The notes under the pieces are model-generated. The model made no database searches. It worked only from the letters and a program-made list of their open reading frames with translations, and was not told the origin of the DNA. From positions 28,495-92,494 of the IMG/VR virus record IMGVR_UViG_3300042892_002240: a stretch of DNA of 64,000 bases. The stretch is one strand, 5' to 3'. The position numbers and the translations under genes were made by a program. The DNA is from a virus. This document shows, one piece after another, positions 42,400 through 50,201 of this stretch (its first letter is position 1; each line of letters begins with the position of its first letter).

Positions 42400-42562
42400 T
42401 GATGTATATACTCCATTCCTCGTCTGTCATGTTGTCACGATTACGTTCTGAACAACCCCAACACTCACCAGTATCTGCATCATGATCTATACGACTAGAG
42501 GCAACATACTTTTGCCCACAATCGCACATACCTAATTCAGTATCGTCGTAGTTAGCGCCCAT
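42389..42562 (-). CDS. Small zinc-ribbon-like protein
   Basis: This 57-residue protein begins MGANYDDTELGMCDCGQ and has CWGCSERNRDNM, giving CxC and CxxC pairs about 18 residues apart. The ATG overlaps the upstream stop (TAATG) and the end overlaps the next gene by 11 nt. The tight tiling supports it as real. Confidence 0.6.
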   Translation of the reverse strand: MGANYDDTELGMCDCGQKYVASSRIDHDADTGECWGCSERNRDNMTDEEWSIYINGY

Positions 42563-42780
42563 TACTCACTCTCACAGTCGTGTCCGTATAGCCATTCGGC
42601 ATGGTCAATTTCATTAGTGTGATCAAAGATCCGATCACATTCAGCACATTTGTCAACAAGCAGATGACCCCACCCGTCACAGTGAGTGCATTCAACGTAG
42701 TCTGTTACTCCATTCCACGTGCCACCATGGCCCTTACAGTCAGGGCACATCTTTTTAGTTGTAGCAATAGGGCTACCCAT
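42562..42780 (-). CDS. DnaJ-type zinc-finger protein
   Basis: The start is ATG 42780 after GAGGAAAAAGA. The 72-residue protein has CPDCKGHGGTW, CTHCDGWGHLL and CAECDRIFDH. The CxxCxGxG-type repeats match the zinc centre of DnaJ without a J domain. Such small proteins are common in phages. Function unknown, possibly protein binding. Confidence 0.7.
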   Translation of the reverse strand: MGSPIATTKKMCPDCKGHGGTWNGVTDYVECTHCDGWGHLLVDKCAECDRIFDHTNEIDHAEWLYGHDCESE

Positions 42781-43030
42781 TCTTTTTCCTCGCTTTTGCA
42801 CTCAGGGTCATTCCAACCCATGCCCAAATTCTCCATTCTTCTTGGGGCAACAAACCACCATTCTCTTTGCCACCCCATTGCTCTAATGCTTCAAGCACAC
42901 CACAGTCACTACAGATTTCTGTCTTGTCATCTGTGCGGCTAATGGCACCCGGGTACTGCCCACGCTCGGAAGCGTTGGGCACAGCACCTAGGCACCTTGG
43001 GCAGGTATGGTCAGGGAACTTTTCACTCAT
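42773..43030 (-). CDS. Zinc-binding small protein
   Basis: This 85-residue protein has CPRCLGAVPNASERGQYPGA, then ICSDCGVLEALEQWGG and the Trp-rich EEWRIWAWVGM. Two CxxC pairs about 30 residues apart form a likely zinc ribbon. It is similar in style to small proteins of many actinophages. It overlaps both neighbours. Confidence 0.6.
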   Translation of the reverse strand: MSEKFPDHTCPRCLGAVPNASERGQYPGAISRTDDKTEICSDCGVLEALEQWGGKENGGLLPQEEWRIWAWVGMTLSAKARKKNG

Positions 43031-43317
43031 GCTTTTACTCCTAATTCGTTGATTGCGTTGACGTACGCGATAGCAGACAACTCTTCTAATTGCTTGGTTG
43101 CTGCTTCAATGATTTGCTTTAGGGTATCAACAAGGTTGGGGCCATCGCAGTGTTCCTTGAAGAATACATTTACCGTGTGATCTCCTGCATTTAATTGCAA
43201 TGTTCTAAACGGCACAGCAGAAAGAACGGGGTCTGTAAAGTCCCCAAACTCCATGCTCACTCTGCTATCACCACGTAGGTGAACGCTTGTTGATGTTCTT
43301 GTGTAGTCGTAACTCAT
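43027..43317 (-). CDS. Unknown protein
   Basis: This 96-residue protein has an N-terminal strand-rich part (STSVHLRGDSRVSMEFGDF) and a C-terminal helix (TLKQIIEAATKQLEELSAIA). Start and stop overlap the neighbours by 4 nt each. No family recognised. Confidence 0.55.
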   Translation of the reverse strand: MSYDYTRTSTSVHLRGDSRVSMEFGDFTDPVLSAVPFRTLQLNAGDHTVNVFFKEHCDGPNLVDTLKQIIEAATKQLEELSAIAYVNAINELGVKA

Positions 43318-43802
43318 TTTGTTTCCTTTGCTGTTTTTATTAGGTCTGATGCAAGCTCTTGCAATTCTTCAATTTTTTGCATAACGTTTTCAACTGCTTC
43401 GTTGATGGCATCTGCTAACGCCCCAACGCCAGTCTCATTCATAATTTGTAACTCTTCATCTCTTGGGTGCAGAGCCACGGTTAATTTACCGTCGTCATTC
43501 TGAATATGCAAATACATAACGATGCGCTGGCGCTTGGGATGTTGTGAAGGACGAATGTCATTAACATTGTCAGGGTCGTCAACGGGTGCACCCCAACCTC
43601 TAATGGCCAGTACTGCTCCATGAGCAACGCCATATGTTGCTACTGCGTCCATTAAGTCGTATGGGTTGTCAGCTTCAGCAACAACACACGGCTCATTGTC
43701 TTTCCATACGCCTAGATCCCATACGGTTGCTGGGGCGTTGTCCCAACCCTCGTATTCTTTAAAGTACATTTCATCAAAGGCGATGAAGTCTTGCTCATTC
43801 AT
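43314..43802 (-). CDS. Unknown protein
   Basis: The start is ATG 43802 after AATAAGGAGAACCACC. The 162-residue protein is acidic and contains FKEYEGWDNAPATVWDLGVW and a C-terminal helix VENVMQKIEELQELASDLIK. The centre has a DDPDNVNDIRPSQHP loop. No family recognised. It is the first gene of a group headed by leader element B. Confidence 0.55.
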   Translation of the reverse strand: MNEQDFIAFDEMYFKEYEGWDNAPATVWDLGVWKDNEPCVVAEADNPYDLMDAVATYGVAHGAVLAIRGWGAPVDDPDNVNDIRPSQHPKRQRIVMYLHIQNDDGKLTVALHPRDEELQIMNETGVGALADAINEAVENVMQKIEELQELASDLIKTAKETK

Positions 43803-43827
43803 GGTGGTTCTCCTTATTGTTGGTTTA

Positions 43828-43846
43828 TTGGACTGCGGCACTATTA
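43828..43846 (-). promoter_or_regulatory. Leader motif B
   Basis: Sense strand reads TAATAGTGCCGCAGTCCAA, matching the AATCGTGnnGCnGTCCAA consensus with one change in the loop. It lies 14 nt after an upstream stop and 25 nt before ATG 43802. Pairing is poor. Confidence 0.5.
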
Positions 43847-43860
43847 AAGATGTTGCTGTA

Positions 43861-44097
43861 CTAACTAAATGGGTCAGCCCATTTTCTTTGTTCTTGCTCT
43901 GACAGTGATGCATCCATCACATTCTCATAATCAACATAATAAGTTGATATGAGTTTGTCAATGCGATCAAGCCTTTTGCGTAAGTTTCGGTTGCGTAACA
44001 ACCTCCACCAAGGTGTTTCAATTAGGACTGTTTCTACTAATGAAGCTTCAATGCGAGCCTCATAGAGTTTTTGCGCTAAGAACTTATTGTTCAACAT
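43861..44097 (-). CDS. Unknown basic helical protein
   Basis: This 78-residue protein begins MLNNKFLAQKLYEARIEASL and has RNRNLRKRLDRIDKLISTYY. GGAGGA lies right before the ATG. It overlaps the upstream gene by 14 nt. No family recognised. Confidence 0.55.
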   Translation of the reverse strand: MLNNKFLAQKLYEARIEASLVETVLIETPWWRLLRNRNLRKRLDRIDKLISTYYVDYENVMDASLSEQEQRKWADPFS

Positions 44098-44374
44098 GTT
44101 CCTCCGGTGAATCTATTCCGCACTTGGGACAGTACGAGTCATACTCATGGTCACATGGATCGTCGTAAGGTGCTGGTAACTTAGGCATCTGTGCCAACAA
44201 CTTACTGACTACTCCACGAATATCCAACAAGACATCAGCAACTTCTGATACAGGGGTCATGCTATGGCCTGCATTGTTTTCTAATGACTTATCAACCATT
44301 GCCATTACTTCTAAACAAACAGCGATAGTGGCAATTGTTTCAAACGATTGAAATTTTGTTATGGTGTCGCTCAT
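44084..44374 (-). CDS. Unknown protein with C-terminal Cys pair
   Basis: This 96-residue protein is mostly helical (IATIAVCLEVMAMVDKSLEN). It ends CDHEYDSYCPKCGIDSPEEH, a likely metal-binding tail of one Cys, a His and a CxxC. It overlaps the upstream stop by 1 nt. Confidence 0.55.
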   Translation of the reverse strand: MSDTITKFQSFETIATIAVCLEVMAMVDKSLENNAGHSMTPVSEVADVLLDIRGVVSKLLAQMPKLPAPYDDPCDHEYDSYCPKCGIDSPEEHVEQ

Positions 44375-44637
44375 TATTTCATAGCTCCATAGAACACACC
44401 GGCGTAGCCAAGCAGAAACTCCGAGACAAGATAATCAATCTCAATTGTTGATCTACTTTCGCTGTAGTCTGTCATGTCTTCTACAAACACCATGTAAAGC
44501 AAGATGATGTCTGAGATATCTTTTCGTGGATTTTCATTGCTTTTATCCACTCCGTATGGCACGTCTCGCTCTCCAAGCTTTACACCTCTTTCAAAAGCTT
44601 TCTCTGCTAGCGTTTCCAATGTGGGGTCTGGTCTCAT
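44374..44637 (-). CDS. Unknown protein
   Basis: This 87-residue protein begins MRPDPTLETLAEKAFERGVK and has IILLYMVFVEDMTDYSES and a hydrophobic end (LVSEFLLGYAGVFYGAM). The upstream small gene overlaps its start by 4 nt. No family recognised. Confidence 0.5.
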   Translation of the reverse strand: MRPDPTLETLAEKAFERGVKLGERDVPYGVDKSNENPRKDISDIILLYMVFVEDMTDYSESRSTIEIDYLVSEFLLGYAGVFYGAMK

Positions 44638-44783
44638 AGGTCATCCTCTGTTTCTTTGTCATTGGTTTCGTCATCAAACGGCAACACTGTTTCAGGTCGT
44701 GGAAGTTCTATATAACCTCCAAAGATATCCCTGACGTAGGTGCCGTTGGATAGGTAACTGTATGTTGGTTCTTCTGTTGTCAT
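44634..44783 (-). CDS. 49-residue acidic protein
   Basis: ATG 44783 follows GGAGGCAGA. The product begins MTTEEPTYSYLSNGTYVRDI and ends DDETNDKETEDDL. Start and stop overlap both neighbours in ATGA fashion, which supports coding. No function known. Confidence 0.6.
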   Translation of the reverse strand: MTTEEPTYSYLSNGTYVRDIFGGYIELPRPETVLPFDDETNDKETEDDL

Positions 44784-45163
44784 TCTGCCTCCGTAGTTAC
44801 TAGGTCATGCTTGTGGTCTAACCACATTTTGAATGGTGGGTAAAGGCCAGCAATACGCTCTAATGCTTTCTCAGGTACTGAATGGCTATCCCCATCGTAG
44901 ACGCCATTGGCATCAAGCGCCCCAACGATTACACAAGTACCTACAAGCACTTGTCCAAACAATGCTGTGGCAATTGGGTTGATGTCAAGCCCTAATAGCA
45001 AGCCCTCGTCATGTACATAACCAACGATCTCTAAGTCGCTGTTATGCACACAGTCAAACCAACCTCCGACTGCATTGTTGAGGTACTCACCGATACCACT
45101 TTCTTTGGTATGCAGGTTGACCCCTACCACATTGTCTGTACCAATTTGAATGACCTTGATCAT
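44780..45163 (-). CDS. Unknown protein
   Basis: This 127-residue protein begins MIKVIQIGTDNVVGVNLHTK and reads as a mixed alpha/beta fold with GLLLGLDINPIATALFGQVL and VGTCVIVGALDANGVYDGDS. The N-terminal strand pattern is compact. Small proteins of this style occur in many actinophages; the role is unknown. ATGA overlaps at both ends. Confidence 0.55.
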   Translation of the reverse strand: MIKVIQIGTDNVVGVNLHTKESGIGEYLNNAVGGWFDCVHNSDLEIVGYVHDEGLLLGLDINPIATALFGQVLVGTCVIVGALDANGVYDGDSHSVPEKALERIAGLYPPFKMWLDHKHDLVTTEAE

Positions 45164-45540
45164 TTGTTTTCCTCCTTGATTAATAGGTGAGATTGGACGG
45201 AGACCAGGGCTCGGATGAGCGCCGTCTTTTGTTCTTCAGTTAAAGGTTTAGCCATGGTGTCATTCCACTCTGCTTCACACAAATCAGGGCCGTAGTACTC
45301 TTCGTAACGGCCCAACAATGTGCAACGCTCACACTCAGAGATAACTGATTCCTCAGGTTCCGGTGCTTCATTGGCAATGCTCCAAAGCATTCTTTCCTCA
45401 GCTGTTTTGTTTTGAGACAATCGATATTGATAGTCTTTCTCAATATCTGACTCCACACAAGAACATGGGGTGGAACCAATGAACCACCTCATGTCTTTCA
45501 CTAATGAACGCAACACTTTCTTTTTGCTGTTGTTGAACAT
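45160..45540 (-). CDS. Unknown protein with scattered Cys
   Basis: This 126-residue protein has MFNNSKKKVLRSLVKDMRWF at the start, and Cys in GSTPCSCVESD, ISECERCTLLG and PDLCEAEW. Two CxC/CxxC pairs could form a zinc site. No family recognised. Confidence 0.55.
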   Translation of the reverse strand: MFNNSKKKVLRSLVKDMRWFIGSTPCSCVESDIEKDYQYRLSQNKTAEERMLWSIANEAPEPEESVISECERCTLLGRYEEYYGPDLCEAEWNDTMAKPLTEEQKTALIRALVSVQSHLLIKEENK

Positions 45541-45548
45541 GCTTCCTC

Positions 45549-46139
45549 CTATTTGTTTTTCTCTGATAAAGACAGTAAGGCTGCTTCTCTGGCAAGTGCT
45601 TCAGCTTGCTGCATTAACTCTTGCGCTTCTCTAGCCAAGTTCATGCTCTTGCGCATCAAATCACCTACAGCACCACAGCCACCATGATCTATAGACCACT
45701 TGAGGCTAAGGGATGCTAACGCAATTGGCAACTCTCCTTGATAACGACTTTCATCGTCATCATCAGAAATAATTTCTACTTTGTTAGTAGCAAGATCCCA
45801 ACATCCAAACTCAATGGTGTTATGGTCACTTACAACTGCAAGCATGATGATTTGAGATACAACTTCACCTGTATCGGGGTCACGCTTACGGGCGGGCACA
45901 AAGAAGCCAAAGCTTTCTTTTGGAAGCCTGTCAGTTTCGTGACACAAGTTTGCTATAAATGCGTATGAGTCACCCTCATACTCTTCTTTCTCCATTGACG
46001 AGATCTCTGGAAGAAACTCGTCATCTAGAGATAAAGGAACAACACTGGCCCAAAGATCATCAAACGGATCGTTGACTTTGTTGCCAATGTTGTTACTGAA
46101 GTGTTTCCACAAATCGTGGATTGATTTATTAGTAGCCAT
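45549..46139 (-). CDS. Unknown protein
   Basis: This 196-residue protein has FGFFVPARKRDPDTGEVVSQ, then IIMLAVVSDHNTIEFGCWDL and a C-terminal long helix of Ala/Glu (AREAQELMQQAEALAREAAL). ACAAGGAAGAGGCT precedes the ATG. It is the first gene of the group headed by leader element C. No family recognised. Confidence 0.55.
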   Translation of the reverse strand: MATNKSIHDLWKHFSNNIGNKVNDPFDDLWASVVPLSLDDEFLPEISSMEKEEYEGDSYAFIANLCHETDRLPKESFGFFVPARKRDPDTGEVVSQIIMLAVVSDHNTIEFGCWDLATNKVEIISDDDDESRYQGELPIALASLSLKWSIDHGGCGAVGDLMRKSMNLAREAQELMQQAEALAREAALLSLSEKNK

Positions 46140-46158
46140 AGCCTCTTCCTTGTGTTAA

Positions 46159-46187
46159 TTGGACCGCATCACGATTGTGATGTGGGT
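46159..46187 (-). promoter_or_regulatory. Leader hairpin C
   Basis: Sense strand hairpin CACATCAC-aatc-GTGATGcGG ends in GTCCAA, with the AATC loop of the consensus. It begins 1 nt after the stop of the VWA gene and ends 19 nt before ATG 46139. No U-run follows. Confidence 0.65.
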
Positions 46188-46188
46188 A

Positions 46189-47619
46189 TTAGTACTCCAA
46201 CCCGCGAGTAAGCTTTACGGGCAACTTGTCACCACGGGCAACTTTCTTGAGAGCCTCAACAGTCTCTGCGACGTCGTATGTCATGTGAATGCCATGTTTA
46301 CGAACAATGCTGATGCACTGCTTGGTCAATTCTGTGCGCTGCTGGTCACTCTGACCGTCAGTCACATAACCATCGCATAGCCAGATGAATGGCTCACTCT
46401 TCCTGCGCATTGATAGTGCAAACGCCAGTGCAGGTCCATCTACACCATTGCCACCGTTACCTCTGCGTACATTCTTGACAACCTTGCCACGATCAGCAAG
46501 CACCCAGATGTTGGGCTCATCAGTAGTTGAACCAGTTGAATGGCTGTAACCAATAACTACACACCCAGGCGAAGCCTTGATGATTTGCCACAGGTCATCA
46601 GTATCCAACTGCATTGAACCGGATTGGTCAATCAAGATGACGCCACCAACGCCCCGAATGGTCTTGTCAAACACTCGCTGATCAGGATCAGTGAGCATAC
46701 GACTGATGCGTCGTGGAGCTTTACCAATGTCAGTAGCTACACGACGACGACCGAGACGACCAGCGACCCGTTCAGTCAAAGGGATCTTGTCAATGATAGG
46801 GACTGCAAACCCTGTATCACCACCGATACTAACTTCCTCACCGTGTATGCCATCACTAGCTTTACGCTCGGCTTTGGACCTGGTAACCATGCGTGACAAG
46901 TCACGAGCTAACGGTAGTGTGAATGCCCGATAACCCTTAGGCACAGACGCATACTCAGTTGAAGTCTCACCATCGTCATCCTCTTTGCTAGACACTGCAA
47001 TTGAGTACGGCTCAGTGCTGGCAATACGGCTGGCATGCAGACGATTCCATGAACGCTCGTGTCTCGCACAAACTTTCTTGACATCCTTGGCAAACTGGTA
47101 CATATTTGCGTCAGCACCAGCGTCAACTGCTTTCTTGATACCTCGCATAAACGCAGTGCATGCTTTAGTACCGTAGGTCGCAGAGACCATACGCATGATG
47201 CCCATGAGGTCCTGACCATTGGTAAGAATCTCACCTGAAGTCTGCTCACTGCCATCTTTGAGCATGTCCGTGTCAAAGCCAAGACGCTTTGCCAAGTAAT
47301 TGACACGCAACTCCTCAGCTGACTCAACAAGCTCGGGGTGGATAGTGTCTGCCCAGTCAAGCGGAATAGCAGGCCCAATCTCAGGAGAGACCTTGGCATG
47401 CAATGCTTCATGAGCACGGATCACACGTGACAACTGGTCAGTACCCATTGGAACTTTCATGCGCCGATTCTTGATGTCAGTGAATGCATCACCACGCTGT
47501 GCTGATGCAGACGTGACATTCCACGGAGTATCGTTAGACAGGTCATCTCTGTCTAGCCACTCAGGGAACACACTGACAAGCTTTGGCTTTGGCTTTGGCT
47601 TATCTGTTTTATTGCTCAT
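46189..47619 (-). CDS. VWA-domain protein with zincin-like N-terminal domain
   Basis: The start at 47619 follows TGAGGAGGGAT. This 476-residue protein has HEALH at residues 70-74, an HExxH metalloprotease-like motif, followed by ESAEELRVNYLAKRLG, which could supply the third ligand. A von Willebrand A domain in the C-terminal third has the MIDAS start DQSGS (331-335) and FIWLCDGYVTDGQ. This is the layout of DUF2201-type metallopeptidase/VWA proteins. It lies one gene below a MoxR-type ATPase, its usual partner. The DNA is visibly more G+C-rich than neighbours. Confidence 0.78.
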   Translation of the reverse strand: MSNKTDKPKPKPKLVSVFPEWLDRDDLSNDTPWNVTSASAQRGDAFTDIKNRRMKVPMGTDQLSRVIRAHEALHAKVSPEIGPAIPLDWADTIHPELVESAEELRVNYLAKRLGFDTDMLKDGSEQTSGEILTNGQDLMGIMRMVSATYGTKACTAFMRGIKKAVDAGADANMYQFAKDVKKVCARHERSWNRLHASRIASTEPYSIAVSSKEDDDGETSTEYASVPKGYRAFTLPLARDLSRMVTRSKAERKASDGIHGEEVSIGGDTGFAVPIIDKIPLTERVAGRLGRRRVATDIGKAPRRISRMLTDPDQRVFDKTIRGVGGVILIDQSGSMQLDTDDLWQIIKASPGCVVIGYSHSTGSTTDEPNIWVLADRGKVVKNVRRGNGGNGVDGPALAFALSMRRKSEPFIWLCDGYVTDGQSDQQRTELTKQCISIVRKHGIHMTYDVAETVEALKKVARGDKLPVKLTRGLEY

Positions 47620-47644
47620 ATCCCTCCTCAGGGTGTAGTGGGCA

Positions 47645-47676
47645 GGACGGCGGCACAATTGAATGCGCCACCGTCC
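47645..47676 (-). promoter_or_regulatory. Leader hairpin D
   Basis: Stem GGACGGTGGCGCA / TGTGCCGCCGTCC with loop TTCAAT, nearly perfect with G-U pairs. It lies 15 nt after the ATPase stop and 25 nt before the VWA start. No U-run follows, so it is not a normal terminator. Confidence 0.75.
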
Positions 47677-47691
47677 CACCCGATTGGTTAC

Positions 47692-48414
47692 TTAGGCATT
47701 AACGCTGTTGACTTTGATGGAGTCAATAATCCCCATCCACATGTCGTTGAATACGAGCTGTGCTGCACGCTCGTCACCCAACACCTTGCGCACTTGATCG
47801 AAAGCCTTCCAAGTACGCAAAGAGATGCGGCGGTCATTGTCAAGGTCACACGACAATGCCGCAGCCGAACGAATGTCCTCTGACAAGAATGTCAAAGCGT
47901 CCGGGTGGGGGCAATTGATGCGCACGACAAGTGGGAAACGATCCTTGAGGGCAGTCGGGAGTTCCCGCATGTCCTCAATGTTGGTCGTCATAACTGCTGA
48001 GAAGCCGGCATTGGGCTTGACTGTACGGTCATTCTCGGGGTGCAAGAATGATGCAGACTCAGGGCTGTCAAGCATGCTGAGCATGAGTGACAACACGTCG
48101 CCAGATGCACGGTCAATTTCGTCAATGATGACGCGACCGCCGACAGAGCCATTGCCTTCCCAAGCACGAAGTACTGCGCCGTCGTGCCATTTCCATGTGC
48201 CACCACCGGTGGGCATGAAGTGACCAGTGATGTCACTACTGGTCATGTCTTCATTACAGATCAAGCGATGTGCTCCACCTGCAATGTTGCCCATGGTGAG
48301 GCCTGCAAACGTTTTGCCAGTTCCTGGCGGCCCGTGCAGAATGATGCGGTCAACGCCAGCCGTAAGCAAGTCTGATACGTCTGCCCAGCACTGGGGTAGG
48401 TTTGATGTGGTCAT
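47692..48414 (-). CDS. MoxR-type AAA+ ATPase
   Basis: The start at 48414 follows GGAAGAGGAAAAC. The 240-residue protein has Walker A GPPGTGKT (28-35), Walker B RVIIDEID (94-101), sensor 1 SAVMTTNIEDM and an arginine finger in ALKDRFPLVVRI. The HDGAVLRAW loop is typical of the MoxR/CbbQ group. These ATPases work with VWA proteins to remodel or load metals into target proteins. The VWA gene is directly downstream. Confidence 0.87.
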   Translation of the reverse strand: MTTSNLPQCWADVSDLLTAGVDRIILHGPPGTGKTFAGLTMGNIAGGAHRLICNEDMTSSDITGHFMPTGGGTWKWHDGAVLRAWEGNGSVGGRVIIDEIDRASGDVLSLMLSMLDSPESASFLHPENDRTVKPNAGFSAVMTTNIEDMRELPTALKDRFPLVVRINCPHPDALTFLSEDIRSAAALSCDLDNDRRISLRTWKAFDQVRKVLGDERAAQLVFNDMWMGIIDSIKVNSVNA

Positions 48415-48485
48415 GTTTTCCTCTTCCTGTTTGTTTTGTGCGTTAAAGATGCGCACCCCCTTTTATTAGATGGCATTACAAACTA

Positions 48486-48516
48486 GACAGCCGCCCGATT
48501 GAACGAGCGGCTGTCC
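48486..48516 (-). promoter_or_regulatory. Leader hairpin E
   Basis: Stem GACAGCCGC / GCGGCTGTC (9 bp), with CGTTCAATCGG inside, contains the AATCG loop of the consensus. It lies 22 nt after an upstream stop and 71 nt before ATG 48414. A second small hairpin, GTGCG...CGCAC, lies between it and the gene. Confidence 0.7.
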
Positions 48517-48538
48517 TACTTACCTTGACTTGTTAAGG

Positions 48539-48937
48539 TCAGGCGATGTATTGGCTAACACTCTTATAAGTGCTAGCGTTTACAAACTCTTCCTCACTGA
48601 TGTTAAGAATCGCAATCGCGTTCTCAATCTCTTGGATCTCCCGTGTGCTGATGTTCCTAGGGAAGTCTGGCATTTCAGGGCGCTTGAACTTTTTTGCGTC
48701 CAACTGGAAGCTTATTGAAACACTTCGGGTATGCCCATACATGTAATTACTTATGTCCACGTGGGATACCTTGAGCTTTCCTGAAACAATTGCTTCAAGT
48801 ATTGTTGCTTCAAAGGCCTTAAGTGCATCTTTGTGTGCTTCTCCAGCTTTTTCGTACGCTGCCTTGGCATCCAGACGCTGCTTCAATGCTTTCTGAAGTG
48901 CCTTGATTAAGGCAACACGCTTGACTTTGATGTTCAT
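48539..48937 (-). CDS. Unknown helical protein
   Basis: This 132-residue protein begins with a basic coiled-coil helix (KRVALIKALQKALKQRLDAK, AAYEKAGEAHKDALK). A strand region VSHVDISNYMYGHTRSVSIS and a C-terminal helix follow. No family recognised. Its ATG overlaps the upstream gene by 4 nt. Confidence 0.55.
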   Translation of the reverse strand: MNIKVKRVALIKALQKALKQRLDAKAAYEKAGEAHKDALKAFEATILEAIVSGKLKVSHVDISNYMYGHTRSVSISFQLDAKKFKRPEMPDFPRNISTREIQEIENAIAILNISEEEFVNASTYKSVSQYIA

Positions 48938-49074
48938 TGGTTTTCCTCTTCCTTGTGAGCTGTTGTAGGTCGCTCTTCACCTAATAATTCTCCCCTGAAC
49001 AGGAAGAAAAGAAAGAAAGCCACACCAAAAAAGATGAGGCCGACCTCAAAAAGGTCATTGAGTAACTCAATCAT
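48934..49074 (-). CDS. 46-residue single-helix membrane protein
   Basis: The start is ATG 49074 with GGAGGTTGCTCA. One transmembrane helix (VGLIFFGVAFFLFFLFRG) is followed by a charged tail (EEENQ). The start lies inside the end of the upstream small gene. It could be a small membrane toxin-like or holin-like protein, but nothing proves it. Confidence 0.6.
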   Translation of the reverse strand: MIELLNDLFEVGLIFFGVAFFLFFLFRGELLGEERPTTAHKEEENQ

Positions 49075-49225
49075 TGAGCAACCTCCGTTTGTCCCTGGCT
49101 GGTGGGTTGGCTTTACGCTCAGCCTTACACCAGCACTTTCCACCACATCCATTATCTGAGTGGTCTTTCCATCCCTGTGACTGTGACCAGCCCCAGGAAT
49201 TCTTATTTCGTATTGTTCTGCTCAT
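49067..49225 (-). CDS. 52-residue basic Cys-containing protein
   Basis: ATG 49225 follows a strong AAGGAGGGGAC. The product begins MSRTIRNKNSWGWSQSQGWK and has CGGKCWCKAERKANPP near the middle, a CxxxCxC cluster. It overlaps the membrane protein gene by 8 nt. It is headed by leader hairpin F. No family recognised. Confidence 0.6.
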   Translation of the reverse strand: MSRTIRNKNSWGWSQSQGWKDHSDNGCGGKCWCKAERKANPPARDKRRLLND

Positions 49226-49246
49226 GTCCCCTCCTTATGGGGTGTT

Positions 49247-49279
49247 GGACGGCGGCACGATTACATCGCACCGCCGTCC
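49247..49279 (-). promoter_or_regulatory. Leader hairpin F
   Basis: Stem GGACGGCGG / CCGCCGTCC with an inner CGAT/ATCG pair. The sense strand contains AATCGTGCCGCCGTCCAA, the best match to consensus. It lies 4 nt after an upstream stop and 21 nt before ATG 49225. No U-run. Confidence 0.8.
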
Positions 49280-49283
49280 GTTG

Positions 49284-49613
49284 TTAGTTACTTTGAAGTT
49301 CTTCAGGAAACTCACTGAAGCCGGTAAACCAGCCCCAGAGTTCGGGTAGAACTTTGGCGCACTCTTCCAAGGAGTTATACCCCTTGCAATGCGCCTCCCC
49401 TGCAAGCATGGGAGTGTCGTCACTGGGCAGGTAACCGTTTTCTTGGCGGTACATCTCCCTGATGTCTTCGGGTGCATTGCTGCCCGTGAACATTCGTGGC
49501 TTGACAGCCATGAACATCCATTTTGCACTATCCCGATCCCACATGATTTGAACCGCCGGAGGTGGCAGTTCAAACCCCTCGGGAAGCCCGTTGAATCCGT
49601 CACCGTCAGACAT
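49284..49613 (-). CDS. Unknown protein
   Basis: The start is taken at ATG 49613, overlapping the end of the upstream gene. The 109-residue protein has GFELPPPAVQIMWDRDSAKW, KPRMFTGSNAPEDIREMYRQ and a Trp/Phe-rich end (LWGWFTGFSEFPEEL). No family recognised. Confidence 0.5.
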   Translation of the reverse strand: MSDGDGFNGLPEGFELPPPAVQIMWDRDSAKWMFMAVKPRMFTGSNAPEDIREMYRQENGYLPSDDTPMLAGEAHCKGYNSLEECAKVLPELWGWFTGFSEFPEELQSN

Positions 49614-49854
49614 TACGTGCCTGACGCTGACGGCGAGCCTTGAGACGAAGATGCGCAGCAAGGCTCTGCGAATCTACATTAGGCACAACTGCCTTGGCTC
49701 TACGCACTACATCACGGTTGATGATGCGGTGCAACGTGTCGTCTTCCGGAGTCAAACCCCATGTAGGGGCCCACTTCCAGAAGTTCTGGTTTGACTGGAT
49801 GTCAGTCTCGTCACCGAGACTTTCAGCCACTAACTTACCAAGCAAGGAATCCAT
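49606..49854 (-). CDS. Unknown basic protein
   Basis: The start is ATG 49854 with GAGGGAGAATCTATA; ATG 49887 is possible. The product (82 residues) has WKWAPTWGLTPEDDTLHRII and a basic C-terminus (HLRLKARRQRQARNV), suggesting nucleic-acid contact. No family recognised. Confidence 0.5.
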   Translation of the reverse strand: MDSLLGKLVAESLGDETDIQSNQNFWKWAPTWGLTPEDDTLHRIINRDVVRRAKAVVPNVDSQSLAAHLRLKARRQRQARNV

Positions 49855-49898
49855 TATAGATTCTCCCTCTCTGTTTACTATATCCACACGGTGTGGAG

Positions 49899-49971
<73 letters not shown>

Positions 49972-49976
49972 TGGGG

Positions 49977-50201
49977 CTAGAACCCGTCTGTCATAGACAG
50001 CATTTCTAGAATCGGGCTCGCTACTAAAAAGTCACAGATGTTTTTATGCCCCTCTATGACTAACACTGGTTCTCCATTTTTGAGAACCTTGTATTCGGTA
50101 TATTGCACGTCAAACTCATTGACGTGCCAATTAAAAGTGAGATGTATGTCCCACTCTCCTTGTGGGTGGCGTGCTACAAGAGCACGCTTCACCTCACTCA
50201 T
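49977..50201 (-). CDS. Unknown protein
   Basis: The start is ATG 50201, overlapping the end of the upstream gene. The 74-residue protein is strand-rich: WDIHLTFNWHVNEFDVQYTE, YKVLKNGEPVLVIEGHKNI. No family recognised. Its stop lies 5 nt before the tRNA-Arg 5' end, so the tRNA is probably processed from the same transcript. Confidence 0.5.
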   Translation of the reverse strand: MSEVKRALVARHPQGEWDIHLTFNWHVNEFDVQYTEYKVLKNGEPVLVIEGHKNICDFLVASPILEMLSMTDGF

